Shown: piece after piece, positions 54,101 through 58,240 of the stretch
How the letters are laid out: every line of letters starts with the position of its first letter
Position numbering within the stretch: the stretch's first letter is position 1
Assembly (NCBI GenBank): GCA_963576735.1
Contig: OY755184.1
Coordinates: 62,001 to 126,000, forward strand
Length of the DNA: 64,000 bases
Source of the DNA: Bedellia somnulentella
Taxonomy: Eukaryota; Arthropoda; Insecta; Lepidoptera; Bedelliidae
Direction: 5' to 3'
Program-made: the position numbers and the translations under genes
The notes under the pieces: model-generated
Told to the model about the DNA's origin: nothing
Seen by the model: the letters and a program-made list of their open reading frames with translations, nothing else
Database searches by the model: none

Positions 54101-56866
54101 TTAACGATTTCTTTCGGGATTTCTGTGAAGGAAAATCTTTTTAGAGACAATTTGTTTAGGGATATCACTTTCTGTGCACATAATAGACAAATAACTCAGT
54201 CGTTCTTGTAACATTGTTGTTAACAATTCATTTTTTTCTTGTAATTCAATAAATTCTTGTAAATCCTTCTGATAAGATTACTGATTTGTGAAAAAAGTGT
54301 TCTGAGAATCAATGTGTGAGAGAAACTGTCGGTCCTTCGGGCCCCCATGAGTTCGGGGGCCCTGAGCACGGGCCCCGTGTGCCCTTATGGTGACGACTGT
54401 GCTGATGAAGAGCGACTCTATCTAAACGAATGAACTATATCTTCAATTCTCAAAATTACAGTGAACAAGATTCAAGTACCACTTTTATTAATGCCAGTGA
54501 ATTCTACAATACAGTCATTAACTTTTATCATTGCACTATATCAACCATCAGCTATTTTTATTGAATGTAGTTGAAATAACGTATAACCCATATAACTTTA
54601 ATACATGCATGTGACTATTTCATGAAATGATCAATCATATCACGATGTGTTCAAATCTCCGATATGGCCATGACATGCGATGTACATACATACATATACT
54701 CACGGCTATAAATCCCTAGAAGGGGTAGCCAGAGCTAAGGAATTAGAAATTCCTCAGCCACTTTTGGAAGTTGCGTGGGGAAAAGGTGGTAAAACAAAGG
54801 TTGTTGGTGATGGGTTTCCAACCGCATCGCCCAAAAATCCCTTAAAACCCACCGGAAGAAATGGGGTAGTGGTATTGTAAGCCGACACTAGACAGCGTAC
54901 AAACAATACAAACATGTAACGCAACAATAACTGCAGCACGGTGTTCTACGAGCTGGTGTCGGGGCGGTGGCCGTTCCAGGGGCAGCCGCCGGAGTCCATC
55001 ATCTGGCAGATCGGGAAGGGCGTCAAGCAGGCGCTGGCCTCCCTGCCCGCTTCCCGGGATATCAAGGTACACATGCTAACATTATACTCTATTTATTCTA
55101 GACTAGTGGTCCGCCCCAGCTTCGCACGGATGATGTTAAATATTTTTGTCTGCTCACCCCATAGTACATCTATGGCTTACCCCCTACTATATTGAGCGTG
55201 ATGATATGTATCCTATGTCCTTTTCCTGGTTCTAAGCTACCTCTCCAACAATTTTCAGCCAATCGTTTTATCCGTTCTCGAGTTATAGATAGTGTAACTA
55301 ACATATATATATATATATATATATATAAAAAGGCGTAACTCGGTATTTATATCCAAAAAGAGTAGCTCGAGCGATGACTGTATCATTTATTTCATTGCTC
55401 TCTAGTCTATGCCACACTTTTGTCATACTTAAACTTAGATATAAATTTTATTGATGACATTTGGTTAAATGTTTAAAGTTCTCTTTATCAATATTTTTAT
55501 TTACAATTCACCGATGATATGGTAGTAAATATTTTAATAAATCAGCTCAGTTAAATTGATAATTACATAACATAACATAAACGTTCACGCCGTTTATCCC
55601 CGAAGGGGTTGGCAGAGGTACCAATACTCCTGAACTCACATGGCAAGCGCCATCTAGTTTCCAGAGAAGGTACCCACGTTTTGCTTAGACAGTGTACTCA
55701 CGTGATAGGGGGCAGGCCTATCGCCGTTTTGTACGAATACACTGTCACATGACTAAGTAAAACTCAGCCATGTGGGTTTCCTCACGATGTTTTCCGTCAC
55801 CGTTAGCAACCATGATAAATTTACCACACATATGACTTTAGAAAAGACAAATTGGTGTAGGCCCGTCCCAGGATTGGAACTCACGCCCTTCTGTTTTCGG
55901 GCGGGTGTTCTACCCACTGGACTATCATGTCGCTGTTCTACCCACCGGACTATCATGTCGCATAATTGATAATTGTATACATTTATATCCAAATCGCTTT
56001 AATATGTTATACCTGCAATTATTTTCTTCTGTTGTCCTCTGATAAATGTACCTTTGTATCAAGCATTTCATTTATAAAAGCGTGTTACTTCATAATGCAT
56101 TTATTTTCTACTATATTTAATCTATACTTTCTATACTAATATTATAAAGAGGAAAGGTTTGATTGTTTGTTGGTTTGTCTCGAATAGGCTCCGAAACAAA
56201 TGCACTGATTTTAAAAATTCTTTCACCGTTGGAAAGCTACACCATCCCTAAGTGGCATAGGCTATATATAGTTTTTAAAAAATATTTAATTCCTTACCAA
56301 AACTCAGGTTTTTAACCTAAGGTGTAAAAAAATACAAAATAACTTTCTTTAATTAAATAAATAAACGCTGTGAAAACTATTGAAGATATAACAAAGTGGT
56401 GTACTACAATTTTCTAGAACTTATAATTATTAACAAAAAACGTCTGGACATCATATCTCTAACTACTATAGTTATGTCACAATAAGCAATTTTTTATATA
56501 TACAAAATACTTAAAATACCACTGCTTGAAAAGGTTATTTTTTTGTACCTTGGTATTAATCCTTTTATCTTTTCTTTTGGGGTTATGACCTGTTGTAATG
56601 TAAATGTCATGTTTAGTGCCCGTGCGAAACCGGGACGGGCCGCTATAACAATATATATTTTTAATCCATGCACAGGCGGTAGTGCTACGCTAACGAGATA
56701 CATATAATTGCAGGAGATAATAAACTCGTGCTGGTCGTACCGCGCGGCGGACCGGCCCGACTTCGCGCACCTGCTCACCACGCTGGAGAAACTGCCGCGC
56801 AACCGTCTCGCTCGCTCGCCCTCCCACCCCGTGCACCTGTCTCGCTCGCACGACTCCGTGCTGTAA
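21010..56866 (+). CDS. ksr: Kinase suppressor of Ras (KSR) scaffold pseudokinase
   Basis: Eighteen coding exons join in frame: 21010-21174, 22107-22244, 23553-23691, 24769-24936, 25374-25455, 26556-26658, 30486-30676, 31491-31567, 31899-31993, 32527-32632, 32982-33080, 34213-34301, 34628-34798, 39116-39301, 41437-41570, 47006-47137, 54937-55066, 56714-56866 (785 aa). KSR scaffolds Raf, MEK and ERK at the membrane. Seen in order: N-terminal helical CA1 region (about 1-150); Ser/Pro/His-rich linker; atypical C1 zinc finger (H294, C306, C309, C320, C323, H328, C331, C339); Ser-rich region with the ERK-docking motif FHFP (418-421); kinase-like domain from about 490 with glycine loop GAGRFG (504-509), Arg523 in place of the VAIK lysine, HKD (615-617) instead of HRD, DFG (634-636) and APE (665-667). 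A C-terminal RSPSHP (769-774) fits a 14-3-3 site. Alternative linker exons cannot be excluded. Confidence 0.93.
22107..22244 (+). CDS. ksr: Ksr exon 2 (CA1, SAM-like part)
   Basis: Acceptor ctttcag|GGT; encodes [20 protein letters not shown] and [20 protein letters not shown]. Donor GAC|gtgagt, phase 0, duplicated 107 bp downstream by a retroposon (see 22254-22347). Confidence 0.92.
22254..22347 (-). mobile_element. 5'-truncated LINE family B insertion at the exon 2 donor
   Basis: 94-bp insertion starting with CATACATACATACATATACT on the plus strand and containing CTCATTGGGGTAGGCAGAGA, i.e. a reverse-oriented 3' LINE end with (TATG)n tail. Flanked by the 13-bp duplication AGACGTGAGTATA at 22241-22253 and 22348-22360, which includes the last four exon bases and the whole donor. 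Confidence 0.9.
22876..22990 (-). repeat. tRNA-like SINE, family D, copy 2
   Basis: On the minus strand GACACTG...CAGTGTC can pair as a 7-bp acceptor stem; D arm GCTCAGTTGGCAGAGC matches the A box, GGTTCAAACCC the B box, GCGGG/CCCGC the T stem. The anticodon arm (CGGG-8 nt-CCCG) is not canonical, so this is a tRNA-derived repeat rather than a working tRNA. Followed by GAAATTTTTCTTTCC. Confidence 0.75.
23553..23691 (+). CDS. ksr: Ksr exon 3 (end of CA1)
   Basis: Acceptor gcgttgcag|CGT; encodes [20 protein letters not shown] and [20 protein letters not shown]. Donor ACCG|gtacca, phase 1. Confidence 0.88.
24769..24936 (+). CDS. ksr: Ksr exon 4 (His/Thr-rich linker)
   Basis: Preceded by a C10-like tract (cccccccccag). 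Encodes [20 protein letters not shown] followed by a run of His and Thr from (CAC/ACC)n repeats. Donor AACG|gtaagg, phase 1. Confidence 0.85.
25374..25455 (+). CDS. ksr: Ksr exon 5 (basic Ser-rich linker)
   Basis: Acceptor tttcaacag|GC; encodes [20 protein letters not shown] then TKPDADL. The KSRSHESQ stretch resembles a phospho-Ser site region. Donor CAG|gtatcg, phase 2. Confidence 0.85.
25511..25924. mobile_element. Short inverted-repeat DNA element
   Basis: Terminal inverted repeats of 30 bp: CTATAGTGTATTCACCGAAA + CAAGTTAGTA at the left, the complement (one mismatch) ending CTATAG at the right. About 414 bp, non-coding. A TA target duplication (mariner-like) is possible but ambiguous because the ends are palindromic. 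Confidence 0.7.
26305..26445 (-). repeat. tRNA-like SINE, family D, copy 3
   Basis: Plus strand reads GGCGCTGGCGGGGATCGAAC, 'acgacctccggttatacgcc', 'ccgtcgctctgccaattgag', then GCGAAATTTTTCTTTCC on the outer side. Same family as 22876-22990. Plus-orientation tail sequence (TAATAATCCCCACATGAGGT) reappears at 26519-26546. Confidence 0.75.
26556..26658 (+). CDS. ksr: Ksr exon 6 (Pro-rich linker)
   Basis: Acceptor gtaattccag|T; encodes [20 protein letters not shown] followed by a proline run and NNNTLNHS. Donor TCC|gtgagt, phase 0. The acceptor abuts a SINE tail (26519-26546). Confidence 0.85.
26886..27365. repeat. Left copy of a diverged direct repeat flanking a transposase
   Basis: Blocks ATCATTGATTTT, GCATTGGCTCTGTTTTCAAC, 'actatggattatttaagtt', 'tagcagtaaaatttactaaa' and 'taattttgtccgtgtcaa' recur in order at 29741-30460. 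It holds a family D SINE (27158-27280) absent from the other copy, and an uninterrupted CTTAATAC site where the other copy carries a piggyBac-like element. Confidence 0.75.
27158..27280 (+). repeat. tRNA-like SINE, family D, copy 4
   Basis: GACACGGTGGCTCAATTGGC + AGAGCGTCGGGGCGTATACC, with the B-box region truncated (GAGGTCGCAGATT) and the usual tail TAATAATCCCCACATGAGGT. Confidence 0.7.
27411..27610. other. Assembly gap (200 N)
   Basis: Run of N between the left direct repeat and the transposase ORF; true length unknown. Confidence 1.
27611..29216 (+). mobile_element. Intact ORF of an unclassified RNase-H-like transposase
   Basis: An uninterrupted frame of about 535 codons runs from the gap edge to TAA at 29214-29216; its start is in the gap. 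The N-terminus carries a Cys-rich module ([13 protein letters not shown], then [20 protein letters not shown] and FC). The middle has [19 protein letters not shown], the form of a first catalytic Asp strand, then [20 protein letters not shown] followed by a CFMC knuckle. The end has [20 protein letters not shown], a candidate catalytic Glu helix, and a second Cys pair (FCSYC). I recall similar 'uncharacterized proteins' recurring in arthropod genomes but know no superfamily name. Probably a DNA transposon protein; domestication is not excluded since the frame is intact. Confidence 0.6.
29217..29740. other. 3' flank of the transposase ORF
   Basis: AT-rich, non-coding. No clear terminal inverted repeat could be paired with sequence left of the ORF because the left side is in the gap. 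Confidence 0.4.
29741..30460. repeat. Right copy of the diverged direct repeat
   Basis: Matches 26886-27365 block by block at roughly 80% identity by eye, and runs to within about 25 bp of Ksr exon 7. Contains a 176-bp piggyBac-like insertion (30238-30413) absent from the left copy. Confidence 0.75.
30238..30413. mobile_element. piggyBac-like MITE with internal empty site
   Basis: TTAA at 30234-30237 and 30414-30417; ends CCCTTCAGCGG and (complement of right end) TCCCTCAGAGG. The homologous left repeat reads straight through TTAA at 27322-27325, giving the pre-insertion state. Confidence 0.8.
30486..30676 (+). CDS. ksr: Ksr exon 7 (TP-rich stretch and most of the C1 domain)
   Basis: Acceptor ccgccgcag|ACG. 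Encodes [20 protein letters not shown], several minimal MAPK sites, then [16 protein letters not shown] and [11 protein letters not shown] of the C1 finger. Donor CATCG|gtttgt is a weak GT site; phase 2. Confidence 0.9.
30853..31100 (+). repeat. SINE family A copy
   Basis: Starts ATACATACATACATATACTC, contains 'ccctaaaaggggtagccaga' and 'ccaaccgcatcgcccaaaaa', ends TAAGCCGACACTACACAGC. ATTCAACA flanks on both sides suggest a target duplication. Confidence 0.85.
31491..31567 (+). CDS. ksr: Ksr exon 8 (end of C1 domain)
   Basis: Acceptor aacgttgcag|A; encodes [20 protein letters not shown] then FRDTLNG, completing C331 and C339 of C1. Donor AACG|gtaact, phase 1. Confidence 0.9.
31899..31993 (+). 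CDS. ksr: Ksr exon 9 (linker)
   Basis: C-tract acceptor (cccccccag|GC); encodes [20 protein letters not shown] then [11 protein letters not shown]. Donor CCG|gtgagt, phase 0. Confidence 0.85.
32527..32632 (+). CDS. ksr: Ksr exon 10 (Ser-rich region ending in FHFP ERK dock)
   Basis: Acceptor tgtattcag|AGC; encodes [20 protein letters not shown], an Ala/Pro run, then HHFHFP. FxFP is the ERK docking motif in the CA4 region of KSR proteins. Donor CCAG|gtaact, phase 1. Confidence 0.88.
32982..33080 (+). CDS. ksr: Ksr exon 11 (linker)
   Basis: Acceptor accgttgcag|AC; encodes [20 protein letters not shown] then [13 protein letters not shown], with two S-P sites. Donor GTG|gtaagc, phase 1. Confidence 0.85.
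33375..33670 (-). mobile_element. Decayed LINE reverse transcriptase fragment
   Basis: Plus strand 'aatgggacccagaatggaac' + 'cctgtacaacacc' is the complement of a [14 protein letters not shown] RT block, and the far end resembles an FDLxKAxD block. A 36-bp piece (gatc[g/a]ttcttataaataac...) is tandemly duplicated at about 33394-33466. Many stops. Confidence 0.5.
33968..34062 (-). repeat. tRNA-like SINE, family D, copy 5
   Basis: GGAAAGAAAAATTTCGACTC, 'ttgaacccgcgacctcgggt' and 'cgtcgctctgccaattgagc' match the other family D copies. Confidence 0.75.
34213..34301 (+). CDS. ksr: Ksr exon 12 (acidic linker before kinase domain)
   Basis: Acceptor gtgttgcag|AA; encodes [20 protein letters not shown] then [10 protein letters not shown]. 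Donor AGC|gtacgt, phase 0. Confidence 0.87.
34628..34798 (+). CDS. ksr: Ksr exon 13 (kinase N-lobe)
   Basis: Acceptor atgttgcag|TTG; encodes [20 protein letters not shown], then [20 protein letters not shown]. Glycine loop present; Arg at the VAIK lysine position. Ends with the alpha-C entry [11 protein letters not shown]. Donor GAG|gtagga, phase 0. Confidence 0.93.
34885..34930. repeat. Left remnant of an older repeat split by a LINE
   Basis: GGTTAAGTGCGAGTTGGGTC + ACGCACCGAGG is the start of a widespread insect repeat whose continuation ('cccatcacgacatttttcaa', 'taactaaaaatttacggttt') resumes right of the LINE at about 37880-38120. Confidence 0.5.
34931..37885 (-). mobile_element. 5'-truncated non-LTR retrotransposon (LINE 1 of window)
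   Basis: Minus-strand element with its poly(A) at 34931-34953 (plus-strand T run). The ORF at 35354-37813 (819 codons, intact) starts in the middle of the endonuclease ([14 protein letters not shown]); in-frame homology ([14 protein letters not shown]) continues upstream to about 37885, where the copy is truncated. It is inserted in the intron between Ksr exons 13 and 14, antisense to Ksr. Confidence 0.85.
35354..37813 (-). CDS. LINE reverse transcriptase ORF2, truncated endonuclease
   Basis: Encodes the end of an APE-type endonuclease (GDFNIDLL; later [13 protein letters not shown] and [10 protein letters not shown]), a linker, and a full reverse transcriptase: [37 protein letters not shown], the [10 protein letters not shown] block, [20 protein letters not shown] and the catalytic FADDTSLIF (near residue 540). 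The C-terminal region has [11 protein letters not shown] and [12 protein letters not shown], typical of Jockey/CR1-group elements. No internal stop, so the copy is young despite 5' truncation. Clade assignment is from motif memory only. Confidence 0.88.
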   Translation of the reverse strand: MEDVLTKIFKSKKQLIICGDFNIDLLKDSTQKTRLMSLFQSFNLENLFLEPTRTKTCLDNVFTNAEFISKSVINKLKSDHSGLFVNFPHKAPDRKIIVKKRSITAFKVEKYINLISYKLPTSSINKNPNNSYNTFFKVLIDEFNKIFTIKDVTICNKFKFSEWATPGIYKSREILFDLYDQKAFSHNDEFIEYVKKYSKMFNKVCKEAKARYLSQRIKTSDNKVKTVWNIINTQTGKSKSCDQDFCIRSDRGLTTSNDVIACIFEKYFADIPFKTTEHLNSSATLAQELLQQNVAICKSIFNFKVVSPEDIIKVFKSLKLKNSEDIWGMSVKVCHNFIVIIAPYLAKIFNECISNGIFPDLMKHSKIVPLLKSGGDKNNPEGYRPISILPVMSKIFEKLMLNQLLLHFSSNNLFHPKQFGFTKGRSTTDAGVALIKHIFGSWELKNDAIGLFCDLTKAFDCADHNILFIKLGHYGIEGDALKLIKSYFSDRIQKVQIDKIKSSGTHVKMGVPQGSILGPFLFLVYINDLPFMVEKRSEIVLFADDTSLIFDVKRNSENIDDVNNAVSQIQTWFASNNLVLNAKKTKCIKFALPNVKSVDNEITLNNEKLPFTNSAVFLGIHLDSKLQWGPHISALAGRLSSAAYAVRKIRHLTDVQTARLVYYSYFHSIMSYGILLWGRAADVGSIFILQKRAIRAIYNLGSRDSLRELFKTINIMTLPCQYIYENIMYVRKNLKAFSKNCDRHTRSLRDNNKISIQKYRLSKINTSFMGLCVKFYNKIPDDILNLTEKKFKVIIKRSLHLKAYLFIYLFIWHTNSIMT
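37886..39115. other. Intron remainder, older repeat and unique sequence
   Basis: 37886-38120 continues the older repeat interrupted by the LINE. The rest is AT-rich intron. The open stretches near 38718-39050 are shadows without domain similarity. Confidence 0.4.
39116..39301 (+). CDS. ksr: Ksr exon 14 (kinase N-lobe to hinge, alpha-D/E)
   Basis: Acceptor catctcag|GTG; encodes [20 protein letters not shown] then [20 protein letters not shown], with [13 protein letters not shown] strongly conserved between Raf and KSR. Donor CAG|gtaaca, phase 0. Confidence 0.93.
39961..40568. mobile_element. 608-bp MITE with about 64-bp terminal inverted repeats
   Basis: Left end TGTCGTGGCCATATCGTAGA, right end the complement; arms extend about 64 bp and contain repeated TTTCATGAAATG and GATCGATCATTTCATG palindromes. 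Flanked by TATG (39957-39960 and 40569-40572). A related end fragment lies at 54605-54676. It sits inside another repeat (about 39826-40860). Confidence 0.8.
40905..41290 (-). mobile_element. LINE family B 3' fragment with ORF remnant
   Basis: The minus strand at 40927-41271 encodes the C-terminal end of a LINE ORF ([51 protein letters not shown]) with no stop. The 3' end is short and finishes GGAGTGAGTATACGTATGTA, a (TATG)n tail. 5'-truncated. Confidence 0.75.
41437..41570 (+). CDS. ksr: Ksr exon 15 (catalytic loop and DFG)
   Basis: Acceptor aattccag|GGC; encodes [20 protein letters not shown] then [23 protein letters not shown] replaces HRD; Asn and DFG are kept. Donor AATAA|gtgagt, phase 2; the split codon is completed by C of the next exon. 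Confidence 0.93.
41609..41852 (+). repeat. Complete SINE family A copy with 14-bp target duplication
   Basis: AAAATTTTTGTTTA at 41595-41608 and 41853-41866 flanks the element, which runs from CATACATACATATGCTCACG to GCCGGCACTACACGGC. It begins only 38 bp after the exon 15 donor. Confidence 0.9.
42190..47041 (+). repeat. 61-unit tandem array of a splice acceptor plus exon start
   Basis: Period 79 bp (three units of 78 bp); 61 units from the first exon-start at 42190 to the real one at 47006. Each unit holds 36 nt identical to the start of Ksr exon 16 (CGCGCGCGGCGACAGCGTGG + GCGTGCCGGCGGGCTG) and 43 nt of intron: TTTAGATGGTTGACC, a TATTAAT branch-point-like site, and TTTGTCCGTCCCAG. Units are nearly identical; variants are CCGC for CCGT, a missing C at about 44555, 44633 and 46529, and GGCTGGCTG at 44353 and 46326. 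The unit just before the array (about 42120-42189) is diverged and looks ancestral. Confidence 0.97.
47006..47137 (+). CDS. ksr: Ksr exon 16 (activation segment end, APE)
   Basis: The last acceptor of the array (cgtcccag|C) opens this exon. Encodes [20 protein letters not shown] then [20 protein letters not shown] and VYAFG. WLCxLAPE is the KSR form of the APE region. Donor TTCGG|gtaatg, phase 2. The first 36 nt are repeated 61 times upstream. Confidence 0.92.
47161..47375 (+). repeat. SINE family A copy next to the exon 16 donor
   Basis: CATACATATACTCACGGCTA ... TAAGCCGGCACTTCACGG; starts 23 bp after the donor. (C)ATTTATA-like sequence on both sides may be the target duplication. Confidence 0.8.
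47691..48653 (+). CDS. LINE ORF1: zinc finger, coiled coil, baculovirus-FP-like domain
   Basis: 320 codons from ATG at 47691. The N-terminus is a PHD-like Cys-rich finger (CGKC, CISC, FACAGIS, WRCPYC). Residues from about 75 to 170 are heptad-rich ([20 protein letters not shown] ... [15 protein letters not shown]), predicting a coiled coil. The C-terminal part ([16 protein letters not shown] strand; [33 protein letters not shown]) resembles the domain shared by the baculovirus FP protein and insect LINE ORF1 proteins. Expected role: an RNA-binding nucleic-acid chaperone in the retrotransposon particle. Intact. Confidence 0.82.
   Translation: MISCGKCKSSISEGASCISCRQVYDFACAGISESNYRKLGKNKSSWRCPYCKNSALSPKPISKDSITAAATLSNEDSRIISLHEEVMKISSKLSGLDTLASDIKEIKSDLNSMKESLELAHDFINTFSKKIEMIETRVKTLEEITSVIPSMQAALRKSEHDMNEREQRNRSNNVEIKNIPYSNTENLFEIVAKVGVALDCPIKKEEINIVTRVQTKLKDKDKPIIVSFINKYRKEEFIAAMRSKKTLLQSAIGYKGEKNVFINDHLSVYYKNMLMQAKARQRESANFQFIWVKHGKILARRSTTSPIFTIRSEEDLVKIH
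48650..49198 (+). other. Open frame bridging LINE ORF1 and ORF2
   Basis: A stop-free stretch of about 182 codons in the -1 frame relative to ORF1 and ORF2. It overlaps the last bases of ORF1 and the first 14 bases of ORF2 (ATGGCTACCTTTAA). It lacks an ATG at its 5' edge (begins TTG) and is rich in Ile, Tyr and Phe, so it may be chance openness in AT-rich spacer sequence or the trace of a coupling or extra protein. No domain recognised. Confidence 0.3.
49185..52070 (+). CDS. LINE ORF2: AP-endonuclease and reverse transcriptase
   Basis: 961 codons, intact. The endonuclease begins [20 protein letters not shown], with SITETWLLD, the [10 protein letters not shown] motif and a later HHKALDICV. The reverse transcriptase runs from about residue 490: [31 protein letters not shown], the [16 protein letters not shown] block, [20 protein letters not shown], and catalytic FADDLKVM (near residue 682). 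The C-terminal region has [20 protein letters not shown]. Jockey/CR1-like by motif; the exact clade is not assigned. The copy looks recently active. Confidence 0.9.
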   Translation: MATFNIYYQNARGLRSKVNVFKRNICLANYDVVSITETWLLDGISDSELFDERYVVWRRDRCYNETGQSRGGGVLIAVLRDYAVVERVHWRSSAEDLWISLSVADAKGIVTKFNLCTIYLCKENLGNSFNTQLSNYSNKLLDIYNVCPDGNYVILGDFNLPGICWSDSQDKPHQVMGENQHFFLDTIDQCNLAQFNKIRNINNRILDLVLSNMSLDVTASEDPLVPEDPHHKALDICVLISKPCYLQQKNKLTYQYHKANYNEIINELNLIPWQQSFDQRTVEDSISVFYSTLYRVIDKFIPKSSPKSAFKAPWHTPQLIKLNREKRKYHRKYKIYNNTADYNSFSSLRSQVKDIERLCFLDYMKKIQDSIIDNPASFWSFVKTNRHGDKSIPNSMSLGGQSYNSGDSICGAFSEYFHRNFSSSSTNRVDITEFNNANKNNINFISTIEITNSMILQVIKSLDVNKKSGPDNISPIFVKKCADSLVLPLCILFNKSIKYGDVPNIWKSAFITPVHKSGGLNAIDNYRPISKLCLFAKIFEKIVYDQVYSAVGNDFTPAQHGFLKRRSTTSNLIITHEFISVGMDMGYQIDVILTDFKKVFDRLDHSELLNKLYSAGIRGDLLRWFASYVMNRSQSVVTGGYSSAWTYIPSGVPQGSLLGPLLFVLFINDVENCFTNSKIVLFADDLKVMKAIKNLNDCKDLQCDLDRFNEYCKSNKLELNVTKCKVMTFTRKKQPLLISYHIQQHELERVDSIRDLGITQDTNLLYDLHINNITSRASKLLGFLIRTCKYFKNIKAIKILYCTYIRSILEYASQVWNPQYQNYITRIESIQKRFLRYLEYKTGVHDSNYFDRCKRHHLLPLEYRRKIADVDYLAKIARAEVDCPELLAGINVRVPRGAHPRHHTPLAVGPAPTNYRRNSFLLRAARSFNEIVKEKDLAIDLFNISSSNLKKTIANHYFQCS
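52430..53120. other. AT-rich intron sequence
   Basis: Contains a short tandem (atggtttca)n near 52926-52956. No exon seen. Confidence 0.5.
53125..53600 (-). mobile_element. LINE family B 3' fragment, decayed
   Basis: Parallel to 40905-41290: ACTCACGCCGTTAGTTCCCA, 'ggcagagactatcgatcgct', 'ttcatacatgctcttttatt', 'gtgtcctccgtggctgtcct'. The ORF is interrupted. Confidence 0.7.
53747..53866 (-). pseudogene. Truncated Rrp40 copy without start codon
   Basis: About 120 bp closely matching 61357-61466: GAATAACTTTGT, TTTCTCGCCGACATTTATGA, 'cttcattgtaatc', and the 5' UTR block TTTAATCCATAGAA. It covers roughly the first 33 codons plus the leader. The initiator reads ATT instead of ATG. Confidence 0.88.
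54005..54412. repeat. Probable non-autonomous DNA element
   Basis: The left end GACAGGGCCGTCTTAAACTA and right end with GGGCCCCGTGTGCCCTTATG + GTGACGACTGTGCT are imperfect inverted repeats around GGGCCCC cores. No target duplication determined. Confidence 0.35.
54605..54676. repeat. End fragment of the 608-bp MITE family
   Basis: ATTTCATGAAATGATCAATC + ATATCACGATGTGTTCAAAT + CTCCGATATGGCCATGACA matches the right end of 39961-40568. Confidence 0.75.
54684..54896 (+). repeat. SINE family A copy just upstream of Ksr exon 17
   Basis: ACATACATACATATACTCAC ... TAAGCCGACACTAGACAGC; ends 40 bp before the exon 17 acceptor, so it overlaps the likely branch-point region. Confidence 0.85.
54937..55066 (+). 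CDS. ksr: Ksr exon 17 (kinase C-lobe)
   Basis: Acceptor taactgcag|C; encodes [20 protein letters not shown] then [20 protein letters not shown] and RDIK. Donor AAG|gtacac, phase 0. Confidence 0.92.
55100..55330. repeat. Retroelement fragment ending in (AT)n
   Basis: 'ggtccgccccagcttcgcac' and 'tatccgttctcgagttatag' are common lepidopteran repeat blocks; followed by an (AT) tract at about 55305-55327. Confidence 0.45.
55565..55962 (-). repeat. tRNA-derived SINE, family C, copy 3
   Basis: Nearly identical to 8088-8455. The tRNA-like head has a tandem duplication of about 29 bp (GTTCTACCCACTGGACTATC + ATGTCGCT repeated). Confidence 0.8.
56129..56648. repeat. Lepidopteran interspersed repeat
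   Basis: Starts CTATACTAATATTATAAAGA + GGAAAG and ends GTGCGAAACCGGGACGGGCC + GCTAT, the familiar start and end of a high-copy lepidopteran (possibly Helitron-like) family. Confidence 0.5.
56714..56866 (+). CDS. ksr: Ksr exon 18 (end of kinase domain, C-terminal tail, stop)
   Basis: Acceptor taattgcag|GAG; encodes [20 protein letters not shown] then [20 protein letters not shown] and [15 protein letters not shown]...RPxF is kinase subdomain XI. RSPSHP matches the RSxSxP 14-3-3 consensus. Confidence 0.93.
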   Translation, partial: EIINSCWSYRAADRPDFAHLLTTLEKLPRNRLARSPSHPVHLSRSHDSVL

Positions 56867-58240
56867 ACTACCATTGCGTTGCTACTACTAATGATCTCTG
56901 AATTAAAACCACGGTACTTGAACGTATTTGTTTGTAAATCTTGTATATAGATTGTTTATTATTTAATCTTGTATATAGTTTAGTTTAGCAATGTACCCAG
57001 TTACGATATTTCTTTTTAATTGTAAATATATTTACAAGTTCTCTTATTATAATATTTAAGTCACACTGTGACATTTATATAGCTTGGCATAAAAAAAAAT
57101 AATAATATGACGACGAATTGATTTCTTAAGATATATATTGATATGCAGATAATTCACTGGTAATGTTTCAACCTGTAAAATAAGAAAACTTCTCGGCAAT
57201 TGAGCCAATCTGTGAATGAGAGAACATATTAGGTCCTAGCAAAACTAGTAACTATAATATTAATAATAGAATTTCGTTTTCCTACAGCGACATTAATTGA
57301 CCAGTCTGACTTCATCTCGATCCTACACACAGAACCGCCGTTGTCAAAATATCTATTAAACTCATACCTCTAAACACTATTATGGCTGTGGTCCTTAGTT
57401 ATTGAATAACATATATTTTTTAATAAGGCGAATCCTTCTTACTACCATTCTAGATATGCGGCCGTACAACGAACCTTTCAAAAAATAATAATTTGGTCGT
57501 TAAATTCAGACACAGGTGTAAATTAGTTTGATAGTTGATTTTTCTCCTATGCACTAAGAAGGGTCGCGAACGGTGAGGTATTTTTTAAACCGAAAGGTTT
57601 GTGGTCCGGTATTATTTAGGTTTGCTGCATCACTATACCATGCCAGGACACCTCGGTTCATATTGCCTATAAATTGTGGTAAATATCTGAATTGTAACAT
57701 GATAAATTTCGCAACAGCAGTTTGTAAAAAGCATTATTTGGTTTAATATATGATACTTTTGCTAAGTAAAGATAATGGAGTATTTACATGTTAAATGCAT
57801 TTCAATGTACATTACCTCATCATTGAGTTTTTCATCGAAGAGTAATTTAGTTATAAAGCTCAATTTTACTAGTCTTGGGTTTGTGTAAACTATCTAATTT
57901 ATATGATTAAATTTTCTATTTTATCGCTTGTGTAGGTATAATAAGTCTCCTTATTATTCACTACAAAACATACATAAAGTTGTGTTTATCCAAAATATTA
58001 TAAATGAAATAATTATAGACTAAAATGCAATGTATGTAAGTATATTTTGTCACAAATTCGACTGCTTGTAAATACTAGATTTAATACTCACCGATCATCA
58101 AAATTTCAATATAGCTAAGCTCCATTCATTTCTTCATAAATGGATCTATTAATTGCTTAATGACTATATAATAATTTACTTATAATTATTTTAGACCAAC
58201 TGTACCTTAACAAAAATAAAGCATTAATTGTTCCCGATAT
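56867..58240 (+). other. ksr: Probable Ksr 3' UTR
   Basis: Gene-free AT-rich sequence after the stop. The first good AATAAA is at 58215-58220. An earlier site cannot be excluded. Confidence 0.45.
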
